Shown one piece after another: positions 25,965 to 32,095 of a stretch of 38,640 nt of DNA. Made by a program: the position numbers and the translations under genes. The notes under the pieces were generated by a model. The model searched no databases, was not told the origin of the DNA, and worked only from the letters and a program-made list of their open reading frames with translations. The DNA comes from Candidatus Alectryocaccomicrobium excrementavium. GTDB taxonomy: Bacteria > Bacillota > Clostridia > Christensenellales > Aristaeellaceae. Numbering within the stretch: the stretch's first letter is position 1; every line of letters starts with the position of its first letter. The stretch spans positions 1-38,640 of the forward strand of contig DVJN01000036.1 in the NCBI GenBank assembly GCA_018716755.1, given 5' to 3'.

Positions 25965-26477
25965 CTAGGGTGAATTTAACGGAATGATTTTAATGTTTCC
26001 ACCGAGCAGCCCGGTTTCCCGCGCAACCAGTTCCAAAATCGCGCTAGCGTCCTCCTGGGTGAGCGCCTCGGTTTCGACGAGCACATTGGCCGAATCTTCA
26101 TGCACCGTGGCCACGGCCTGCGCAAAACCGCGCGCGCGCAAAACGCCCTCGATGGTGGTTTCCTGCTCCATCCATGCCAAAAGCTCCAGCATGCGGCGCT
26201 GCGCCGACGAGCGCACATCCTCCTGCGTGCGTTCGTCGTCCACGATGGCCTGTAACTGCTCCAGCTGCATTTCGCGCATGAGGGCTCGCTCCACGATGAA
26301 ATCCTCAATGTCCGCCACCGCCGGTATAAATTCCGCACCAGCTTCATCCGCCTGAGGCTGTGGCGCGCTCACAAGCGTTTGGCGCGCGAGCAGCATGCCT
26401 GCCGCCCCCAGCAGCAGCACCGCGAACGCCGCCCCCAAGGGCGCGTAACGCCAGATTTGCCGGGCGATTTTCGTCAT
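25965..26477 (-). CDS. spoIIIAH: Stage III sporulation protein AH
   Basis: A 170-aa protein with one N-terminal membrane helix (residues 11-32). Its intermembrane domain (about 55-168) has the SpoIIIAH/YscJ-like ring-building fold: long helix LMREMQLEQLQAIVDDERTQEDVRSSAQRRMLELL, then TTIEGVLRARGF and NVLVETEALTQEDASAILELV. In Bacillus it pairs with forespore SpoIIQ across the engulfment space. It is last in the spoIIIA operon and overlaps spoIIIAG by 4 nt. Somewhat shorter than the Bacillus protein, mainly in the linker. Confidence 0.92.
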   Translation of the reverse strand: MTKIARQIWRYAPLGAAFAVLLLGAAGMLLARQTLVSAPQPQADEAGAEFIPAVADIEDFIVERALMREMQLEQLQAIVDDERTQEDVRSSAQRRMLELLAWMEQETTIEGVLRARGFAQAVATVHEDSANVLVETEALTQEDASAILELVARETGLLGGNIKIIPLNSP

Positions 26478-26830
26478 ATTCCCTCCTCCGCCTCCATTGC
26501 CAGCACTTCGATGTTGTTCAGCTCCACCTGCAAAATGGCGTGTACCGCCTGCTGCAGCGCCAGCTGTACGCGCAAATCGCCCGCCCCCTGCGCCACCACC
26601 AGCACGCCCCGGGGGCCACCGCCTTCTTCTTCACTCACGAACACGCGCACGTCGCCAGCCCCCTGCACGGCGGAGAGCGTAGCTGCCAGCCGTTCCTCCA
26701 GCGCCGTGGGCGCCGGGGCGCTTGCCTCTCCCCCGCCGCGCAACAGCAGCAAAAGCGCCAGCACCACGCCGATCGCCAGCAGCGTCCATTCCAGCCCGCG
26801 CGCGCCGCGCAACATTTCCGCCAGCCTCAT
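26474..26830 (-). CDS. spoIIIAG: Stage III sporulation protein AG, short form
   Basis: A 118-aa version of SpoIIIAG, which forms the large ring of the mother cell-forespore channel. One membrane helix (about residues 14-31) is followed by a ring-building domain: LEERLAATLSAVQGAGDVRVFV, then GVLVVAQGAGDLRVQLALQQ and VHAILQVELNNIEVL. Bacillus SpoIIIAG is about 229 aa and has a beta-rich insertion between these two parts; here only about 10 residues (SEEEGGGPR) separate them. Gene overlaps on both sides (4 nt with spoIIIAH, 4 nt ATGA with spoIIIAF) argue against a frameshift. Confidence 0.85.
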   Translation of the reverse strand: MRLAEMLRGARGLEWTLLAIGVVLALLLLLRGGGEASAPAPTALEERLAATLSAVQGAGDVRVFVSEEEGGGPRGVLVVAQGAGDLRVQLALQQAVHAILQVELNNIEVLAMEAEEGI

Positions 26831-27000
26831 TTTCCCAACCAGGCGGCGAGCGCGTCCACCATTGCGCCGGCAGCCATGAGGCCTGCAATCGCGCCCAGGC
26901 ACTTTTCCAGCCGCCCCGGCCGCAAAAACTGTTCGCACACGGAGGCCACCGCCGCAATCACCACCAGCCGCGCGGCAAAGGTTCGCAACACTTCCATCAT
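26827..27000 (-). CDS. spoIIIAF: Stage III sporulation protein AF, anchor only
   Basis: A 57-aa protein at the spoIIIAF position. It consists of two hydrophobic segments, TFAARLVVIAAVASVCEQFL and LGAIAGLMAAGAMVDALAAWL, joined by RPGRLEKC, matching the N-terminal membrane anchor of SpoIIIAF. The C-terminal soluble ring-building domain, which brings the Bacillus protein to about 200 aa, is absent. Its stop codon overlaps the spoIIIAG start, so the shortening looks genuine. Two consecutive ATGs (27000, 26997) are possible starts. Confidence 0.75.
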   Translation of the reverse strand: MMEVLRTFAARLVVIAAVASVCEQFLRPGRLEKCLGAIAGLMAAGAMVDALAAWLGK

Positions 27001-27023
27001 CCGTTCCCCGCTTCCTTCCTGAT

Positions 27024-28133
27024 TCAGCCGGCCGCCCCGCCGCAAGCCAGAACCGCGCCGATGAGCATCAGGCCGATCACGCACGATGAAACGACCACCA
27101 CCAGCAGCATGGAAAGCACGTCGCCCAGCCGGTCGATCAGCCGCGCGGCGGGCCCATCTGCCAGCGGCTCCACCATCGCCGCCGCCACGCGGCTGGCCAG
27201 CAGCGGCGCCAGGATGGCCAGAACCGGCTGAACGCACACCAACAGCAACAGGCACAGCCCCGTAACCCCGGCGGCGTTTTTCACCAGCCGTGCGCTGCCA
27301 ATCAGCGCGCCCATGGTATCCGCCACATCCCCGCCCACCACGGGCATCAGATTGTCCACCGCGTATTGCGCGGTGCGCACGGCCGCGCCGTCATAACCCG
27401 CGCCCAGAATTCCCTGCACGCCCATCAGGCCCAGGAAGGCCGTCATCAGCGCGCCCATCAACCCATTGCACACAGAGCGCAGGAGTTTGAACAGCTTGCT
27501 AAAGCGCACATGCCCACTCAACTCGCCCGCAGCAGCCACGCCCGCAGCGCACCCGCACAGCGCCAGCCCGCCACCGCCCGCCACCGTGCCGATCAGGCTG
27601 CCCGCCAGCGCCGCCATGGGCGTGAGCATCACCGCCGTTGCGCCGCCGCCCGCGGCGCTCAGCAGCGCAATCAGAAGCGGCGATACGGCTTCGCCACACT
27701 GCGACAGCAGCGAAATGGCCCGCCCAGCCTGGGCAAACGCCTGCGCGAAGGCGGCGAGCAGCGCGCCTGCTGCCACCAATGCGCTCATCCATTCGAGAAC
27801 GCCGCCGTTTTGCGGAGCGAATTGCCGGGCCAGCGCGCAGAGCAGCGCGGGCGCAGCGAACAACGCAATCAGCCCCGCGCTCTCGCGCAGCTGCGCGCGC
27901 AGCGCGTCCCCCAGCCGGGCCAGCGCGTTTTGCACATCCCAGCCGTCCTGGGCCTGCACGAGGGAAAGCAGCATCTGCTTCACATCCACTTCCAACCCCG
28001 CGCCGTCGGCATAGGCCTGCCACCCGCTCACATCCAGATCGCCCGCAATCCTCGCCGCCTCTTCTTCCGCGGCGGCGGCAGCGGGAAGAAGCAGCAGGCA
28101 AAAAAGCGCGCACAGCGCGCCAATGCGCCTCAT
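27024..28133 (-). CDS. spoIIIAE: Stage III sporulation protein AE
   Basis: A 369-aa polytopic membrane protein of the SpoIIIA channel. A signal-like helix (LCALFCLLLLPAAAAAEEE) is followed by a short extracellular part and about seven to eight helices. Characteristic blocks are FSKLFKLLRSVCNGLMGALMTAFLG (in part), AVDNLMPVVGGDVADTMGALIGSARLVKNAAGVTG (in parts) and the helical C-terminus. Start ATG at 28133 overlaps the spoIIIAD stop by 4 nt. Confidence 0.94.
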   Translation of the reverse strand: MRRIGALCALFCLLLLPAAAAAEEEAARIAGDLDVSGWQAYADGAGLEVDVKQMLLSLVQAQDGWDVQNALARLGDALRAQLRESAGLIALFAAPALLCALARQFAPQNGGVLEWMSALVAAGALLAAFAQAFAQAGRAISLLSQCGEAVSPLLIALLSAAGGGATAVMLTPMAALAGSLIGTVAGGGGLALCGCAAGVAAAGELSGHVRFSKLFKLLRSVCNGLMGALMTAFLGLMGVQGILGAGYDGAAVRTAQYAVDNLMPVVGGDVADTMGALIGSARLVKNAAGVTGLCLLLLVCVQPVLAILAPLLASRVAAAMVEPLADGPAARLIDRLGDVLSMLLVVVVSSCVIGLMLIGAVLACGGAAG

Positions 28134-28513
28134 AGCAATGCCAGCGCGCGCTCCACCACGCCCAAAAGCAGCGGGGCCGCCATGGCCGCCAGCGCCAGCC
28201 GCGCCGCCACCTCGATGCGCACGGCGAGCGCCGCCTCGCCGGAATCCCGGCAAATCGCCGCCCCGAATTCCGCCAGCAGCGATAGCCCTGCCGCCCGCAA
28301 CAGCAGCGTCAGCCCTTCAGGCGCCAGCTGCGCGCGGGCGGACAAATCGCCGATCAGCCCGGCCGCCGCGCGGATGTCATCCAGCGAGAGAGCGAGCGCC
28401 ACCACTCCCGCCGCGACTGACACCGCCACCGCCATTTCCGGCCGGTTCGCCCGCAGGGCTGCACAAACAAACGATGCTGCCACCAGCAGCGCAACAATCC
28501 TCACCACCGCCAT
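28130..28513 (-). CDS. spoIIIAD: Stage III sporulation protein AD
   Basis: A 127-aa membrane protein with four predicted helices (about residues 4-20, 27-45, 65-90, 102-120). The core ANRPEMAVAVSVAAGVVALAL and the Glu in LLAEFGAAICRDSGEAALAVRIE are typical of SpoIIIAD. It follows spoIIIAC after a single base. Standard length. Confidence 0.92.
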   Translation of the reverse strand: MAVVRIVALLVAASFVCAALRANRPEMAVAVSVAAGVVALALSLDDIRAAAGLIGDLSARAQLAPEGLTLLLRAAGLSLLAEFGAAICRDSGEAALAVRIEVAARLALAAMAAPLLLGVVERALALL

Positions 28514-28514
28514 T

Positions 28515-28712
28515 TCAGTACAACTGGAAAATCGCCTTCACATCCTGAAAGAATCCAGCGATCAGGTTCACGACCATGATGAGTACGATCACCAGCCCGG
28601 CGAGCGAAGTGAGCGTGGCGATGTCCTCTCGCCCGGCGCGCCCCAGCACCTGCGCGAGCACGGAAACCAGGATGCCGATGCCGGCAATCTTAAAGATCAA
28701 ATCCACTTCCAT
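28515..28712 (-). CDS. spoIIIAC: Stage III sporulation protein AC
   Basis: A 65-aa protein with two helices. IFKIAGIGILVSVLAQVLGRAGREDIATLTSLAGLVIVL (in parts) is nearly the family consensus: the GIG.L....Q.L...GR.E.A....L.G pattern. It is the most conserved small component of the SpoIIIA complex. Confidence 0.95.
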   Translation of the reverse strand: MEVDLIFKIAGIGILVSVLAQVLGRAGREDIATLTSLAGLVIVLIMVVNLIAGFFQDVKAIFQLY

Positions 28713-28738
28713 TGACTTTCACGCCCCTTTTTGCCCTT

Positions 28739-29242
28739 TCACACCAGCAAAATGGCCAGTGCCGTGCCCAGCAGCGCGCCCAGCGAGGTATACAGCTTCG
28801 CGCGCTCCGCATAAAGCCTGTCCGCCTGCGCGTGCAGCGCGCCCAGTTCTGCTGCCGCGCGGGCAAACAGCGCCTCCTGTTCGCGCGCGCCGCTCGCGCC
28901 GAGTTGAGAAAAAAAGGCGCCCAGCGCGGCGAGGTCCTCTTGCAAAAGACAGTCCAGCGCGCCGCCCCGCCCGGCCTGCGCTTCGCGCACCGCTTCCCAG
29001 GCCTCGAGCGCCGTGCGCCCGGGCATGGCTTCGCCCACCAGGCGTAAAATGCTTTCTCCGCTTTCGCCCAGGGCCGTTTCCAGCGGCAACATGCGGTGCA
29101 GCATGCGGATCTTCAGCGGTTCCAGCGCTGCGGCCAGATCGTAGAGCATCCGCCTCCGGCGCGCGAGCGCGGCAGAGGCCGAACGTCCCGCCAAAGTGCA
29201 CAGCGCCGCCAGAAGCACGGCAAGCACAAGCCTCGCAGCCAT
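28739..29242 (-). CDS. spoIIIAB: Stage III sporulation protein AB
   Basis: A 167-aa protein of the GspF-like SpoIIIAB family with one N-terminal helix (LVLAVLLAALCTLAGRSAS) and one C-terminal helix (LGALLGTALAILLV). Between them lies a helical domain including ALEPLKIRMLHRMLPLETALGE and LAALGAFFSQLGASGAREQEALF. ATG at 29242 was selected for the family-like start; it lies 10 nt after spoIIIAA. Confidence 0.9.
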   Translation of the reverse strand: MAARLVLAVLLAALCTLAGRSASAALARRRRMLYDLAAALEPLKIRMLHRMLPLETALGESGESILRLVGEAMPGRTALEAWEAVREAQAGRGGALDCLLQEDLAALGAFFSQLGASGAREQEALFARAAAELGALHAQADRLYAERAKLYTSLGALLGTALAILLV

Positions 29243-29252
29243 ACCCTTCCCC

Positions 29253-30092
29253 TCACAGCGGCAAAATTTCCCGGATTTCCCCCGCGCGCCCGCCCAGCAC
29301 CACCGCATGGCGAAATGCGCCGCCATGCAGCATGTCCGCGAGGGCCGGACGGTGTTTCGCATCGTCCAGTCCCGCCGCGTGCGCGCTCGCCACGAGTTTC
29401 ACTCCGCAGCGCGCCGCGTCAAGCAGGGCGCGCGCATCTCCATTGCCGCCCACCTCGTCCGTCACCAGGGCCTCCGGCGCCATGGAGCGCAGCAGCCGCG
29501 CGATGGCTTCTCCCTTGGAGCACCCGTCCATCACATCGGTGCGTTCGCCCAGATCAAATCCCGGCACGCCCCGGCGGCAGGCGGCGATTTCGCTGCGCTC
29601 ATCCGCTATGGCGACGTTCAGGCCCGCTTCGCTCATCAACCGCGCCGCGTCGCGCAACAGCGTCGTCTTGCCCATGCCCGGCGGCGAAAGCACCAGCACA
29701 CCGCCCTGCCCACGCCCCAGCAGCGCGCGAATGGGTTCCGCGCAGCCGCGCACCTCCCTCGCCACCCGCAGGCACAGGGAACCAATGTACACAAGGTTTT
29801 CAATTTTACCCTCCGCCACTGCGTAGCGGCCGCACACGCCCACGCGGCAGCCATCCTCCAGCGTAAAAAAGCCTTCGCGCAGCTCGTCCTCCCAGGCGTA
29901 TAGCGAATGCTCGAGCAGGCGGCTCACAAGACGGGTGATCTCCTCCTGCGCCAGCGCTTCATGGAGCATGGTTTCGCCTTGCGGATAGCGCAGCGCGATT
30001 CGCTTCCCCGCGCGCACGCGCACCTCCAGCAGCGCCTGCGGATGCTCCACGGCCATCGGCCGCGGGAACGCGGAAAAAAAATCGTCGATCAC
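29253..30092 (-). CDS. spoIIIAA: Stage III sporulation protein AA ATPase
   Basis: A 279-aa secretion-type ATPase of the SpoIIIA channel (280 codons with stop). LLEVRVRAGKRIALRYP opens the family domain. Walker A is LSPPGMGKTTLLRD, Walker B region is APEALVTDEVGGNGDA, and the C-terminus contains VKLVASAHAAGLDDA. I start it at GTG 30092, which has AGGGAGG 8 nt upstream and the family-typical N-terminal length. The in-frame ATG at 30122 would add ten residues but has no ribosome site and overlaps a sigma-E-like -10. First gene of a complete spoIIIA operon. Confidence 0.93.
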   Translation of the reverse strand: MIDDFFSAFPRPMAVEHPQALLEVRVRAGKRIALRYPQGETMLHEALAQEEITRLVSRLLEHSLYAWEDELREGFFTLEDGCRVGVCGRYAVAEGKIENLVYIGSLCLRVAREVRGCAEPIRALLGRGQGGVLVLSPPGMGKTTLLRDAARLMSEAGLNVAIADERSEIAACRRGVPGFDLGERTDVMDGCSKGEAIARLLRSMAPEALVTDEVGGNGDARALLDAARCGVKLVASAHAAGLDDAKHRPALADMLHGGAFRHAVVLGGRAGEIREILPL

Positions 30093-30120
30093 GCGCGCCG
30101 CCTCCCTCACTGTGCTTCTC

Positions 30121-30148
30121 ATTATATGAACGCCCCGCGCAAAATAGC
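30121..30148 (-). promoter_or_regulatory. Possible sigma-E promoter of the spoIIIA operon
   Basis: The minus strand has CATATAAT (30121-30128), a good match to the sigma-E -10 form CATAnnnT, with a TATTTT-like -35 about 12-14 bp upstream. Position fits the mother-cell-specific control known for spoIIIA. The -35 match is poor. Confidence 0.4.
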
Positions 30149-30180
30149 GCGCCGCCGCGGAAAAAATCCGCGGCGGCGCG
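30148..30180 (-). terminator. GC-rich 14-bp hairpin after mutY
   Basis: A 14-bp perfect stem (30148-30161 with 30167-30180) containing CGCCGCCGCGG, with a 5-nt A/T loop. On the minus strand it follows the mutY-to-spoIIIAA intergenic... direction is such that spoIIIAA reads away from it and mutY lies on its left-to-right upper side; it lies just upstream of spoIIIAA and 34 nt before the spoIIIAA-distal mutY stop. It is followed by TATTTT on the minus strand, a short T-run. A terminator for the incoming mutY transcript is the best reading. Confidence 0.55.
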
Positions 30181-30214
30181 GCGACACCCGTCCGTCCAGC
30201 CGATAAATGGTTCC

Positions 30215-31249
30215 CTACTCCTCTTTCGCCAGCAATTTTATGCGGGCAAAATCGAGGAACGGCCGCATGGCCGAAGGGAAGCTCAAAGCCTCCAGTTCGT
30301 CCGCATCCACGGCGGTCATGCCCTTGCCGCAGGCGTCCGCGTCCGCGCGAAACCAGAACGCCTTCATTTCCCAGATTCTGTGCGTAAACACGTGCGTATA
30401 GGCGCACGCCTCTCCGCCAGGCCGCGCGGAAACGCCCAGTTCCCCCAGGCATTCAACCAGGGAAGCGGCGTCGCAGGCATCCAGAAAATTGGGGAATTCG
30501 TATAGCCCTGCCAACAGCCCCTTCTCCGGCCGTTTGCGCACCAGCACGCGCTTTCCCGCGAACACTACGGCCACGCCCCGGCGCTCCAGCCGCTTATCCC
30601 CCCTGGGCGGCTTCACGGGCAACTCGCGCTCCCGCCCCGCCCGGCGCGCGGCGCACAGACCATTGAGAGGGCACGCTTCGCAACGGGGTATTTTGGGCAG
30701 GCACACCAGCGCGCCCAGATCCATCAGCGCCTGATTGTAATCGCCCGGCGCGCTTTCGGGCACCAGGGAGAGCGCCAGCGGATACAGGTCCAACGGCGAT
30801 TTAAGCGGCGCATCGAGGCAATACAGCCGCGAAAGCACGCGTGCCTGGTTGCCATCCAGCGCCGGTACGCGCTCACCAAAGGCGATGGAAGCGATCGCGC
30901 CCGCAGCATAAGCTCCAATGCCCGGCAGGCGCAGCAGTCCCTCGCGCGTGCGTGGCAAATTCCCGTCATATTTTGTAACAATTTCCTGTGCCGCGCGGTG
31001 CAGATTCCGCGCGCGCGAATAGTATCCCAGCCCTTCCCAGCGCTTGAAAACCGCATCCAGCGGCGCGCGGGCCAGTGCGTATACATCCGGAAAATCCGCC
31101 AGAAAGCGCGCGTAATACGGTTTTACCGCCTCCGCGCGCGTCTGCTGAAGCATGATTTCACTAATCCAGATTTTGTATGGGTCGGTTTCCCCGCGCCAGG
31201 GAAGATCCCGGTCATTTTCGCGCATCCAGCGCAACAACCGATCCTGCAT
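30215..31249 (-). CDS. mutY: A/G-specific adenine glycosylase MutY
   Basis: A 344-aa base-excision repair enzyme removing adenine opposite 8-oxoguanine. WISEIMLQQTRAEAV contains the catalytic Glu. LLRLPGIGAYAAGAIASIAFG is the helix-hairpin-helix and ALDGNQARVLSR holds the catalytic Asp. The 4Fe-4S loop has the exact spacing C-x6-C-x2-C-x5-C (CLPKIPRCEACPLNGLC). The C-terminal NUDIX-like 8-oxoG recognition domain runs from about residue 225. ATG at 31249 fits the family start and has GAGGTG 9 nt upstream. It is followed by the 14-bp hairpin before spoIIIAA. Confidence 0.96.
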   Translation of the reverse strand: MQDRLLRWMRENDRDLPWRGETDPYKIWISEIMLQQTRAEAVKPYYARFLADFPDVYALARAPLDAVFKRWEGLGYYSRARNLHRAAQEIVTKYDGNLPRTREGLLRLPGIGAYAAGAIASIAFGERVPALDGNQARVLSRLYCLDAPLKSPLDLYPLALSLVPESAPGDYNQALMDLGALVCLPKIPRCEACPLNGLCAARRAGRERELPVKPPRGDKRLERRGVAVVFAGKRVLVRKRPEKGLLAGLYEFPNFLDACDAASLVECLGELGVSARPGGEACAYTHVFTHRIWEMKAFWFRADADACGKGMTAVDADELEALSFPSAMRPFLDFARIKLLAKEE

Positions 31250-31339
31250 GGTAAAAAACACCTCAAATCTCGCGTATTGACACAATGCTGACAGACTTCC
31301 GCCGCAATGCGGCGCAATCCCAAAGCCGTTCTCCGGCGC

Positions 31340-31846
31340 TCACAGCAAAATTTTCATTCCCGGGAGCAGCGGCCCCCACAGGCAATTTTCGCGCCGGACG
31401 GTTTCCTCATCCGTACCGTGCGCGCGGGCGAGCGCGGCCAGCGATTCCCCGGGCCGGGCCACGTGCAGCTGCGAATCCGCCGCAGGCAGCGGGAGCAGAA
31501 TATCCTGTCCGCCATTCAGCGCGCCGCCACCCTGGCCGGCAGCCAGAAATACCAGCCGTTCGGGAAGGCCGTAGCGCCGCGCGATGGCCGCCGCGCTTTC
31601 CCCCGGCCGCACTGCGCAAACAGCGCAGGGGCGGGGCGAAAGCGCACGCTGCCGGGCGGCCCGCACCGGGCAGGGAAAGCCATCGCGTTGGCAAAAGCGC
31701 GCGTCTGGAATGGCGATTTCCCGGCCGGGCGCCAGCCAGGCGGGCGCGTAAACCCGATTGGCCCGCAAAATGGCGCAGGTGGGCACGCGAAACCGCGCGC
31801 TCAAGCCGGAAAGCGTATCTCCATCCCCGATCACATAGCGTTCCAT
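31340..31846 (-). CDS. Protein with three LysM domains
   Basis: A 168-aa protein built almost only of LysM peptidoglycan-binding modules: YVIGDGDTLSGLSARF (1-46), VRPGESAAAIARRYGLPERL (about 77-120) and VARPGESLAALARAHGTDEE (about 127-168). The first two are joined by a Cys-containing linker (FCQRDGFPC, CAVCAV). No signal peptide is seen, so it may act in the cytoplasm or mother cell, as do several spore-coat LysM proteins, or be exported otherwise. A plausible promoter lies 50-80 bp upstream. No catalytic domain is attached. Confidence 0.85.
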   Translation of the reverse strand: MERYVIGDGDTLSGLSARFRVPTCAILRANRVYAPAWLAPGREIAIPDARFCQRDGFPCPVRAARQRALSPRPCAVCAVRPGESAAAIARRYGLPERLVFLAAGQGGGALNGGQDILLPLPAADSQLHVARPGESLAALARAHGTDEETVRRENCLWGPLLPGMKILL

Positions 31847-31898
31847 CCGCCCGCCTCCCCGTTCTTTGCTGCTCCAGAATATGCGCCTGTCATGCCCT

Positions 31899-31926
31899 AT
31901 TTTAACATATTTCCAAGGTATTACAA
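31899..31926 (-). promoter_or_regulatory. Promoter of the LysM-protein gene
   Basis: On the minus strand TTGTAA (31921-31926), a 16-bp spacer and TAAAAT (31899-31904), with TG at the extended -10 position. It overlaps the inverted repeat TTTAACAT...ATGTTAAA (31901-31908 and 31926-31933). Confidence 0.5.
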
Positions 31927-31933
31927 TGTTAAA
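31901..31933. promoter_or_regulatory. Dyad element A, shared with 34609-34639
   Basis: TTTAACAT and ATGTTAAA form a perfect 8-bp inverted repeat over a 17-bp spacer that ends GTATTACA. The same string GTATTACAATGT recurs before the response-regulator gene together with an upstream AACAT. It may be a regulator-binding site. Confidence 0.4.
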
Positions 31934-32000
31934 TTTTTATTTCCAAAGAATTTCACCCCAAAACGAAACCGAATTTGCCCTTTTTCCGTCCAAGGGGTGA

Positions 32001-32029
32001 TTGACGAGACGCGTTTTTTGTAGTATCAT
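32001..32029 (+). promoter_or_regulatory. Sigma-A promoter of the His/Cys-module gene
   Basis: TTGACG (32001-32006), a 17-bp spacer and TATCAT (32024-32029), about 67 bp before the ATG. Confidence 0.75.
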
Positions 32030-32095
32030 AAGGATGCATCCAAGTGACAACACGCGCTTGCGCATGTCTACCCTACGGACGCAGGAGTGAAAAAT

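Noticed and set aside
31300..31314. Small hairpin CGCCGC-AAT-GCGGCG between mutY and the LysM gene
   Set aside because: The 6-bp stem has no T-run on either strand, so a terminator call is not justified.
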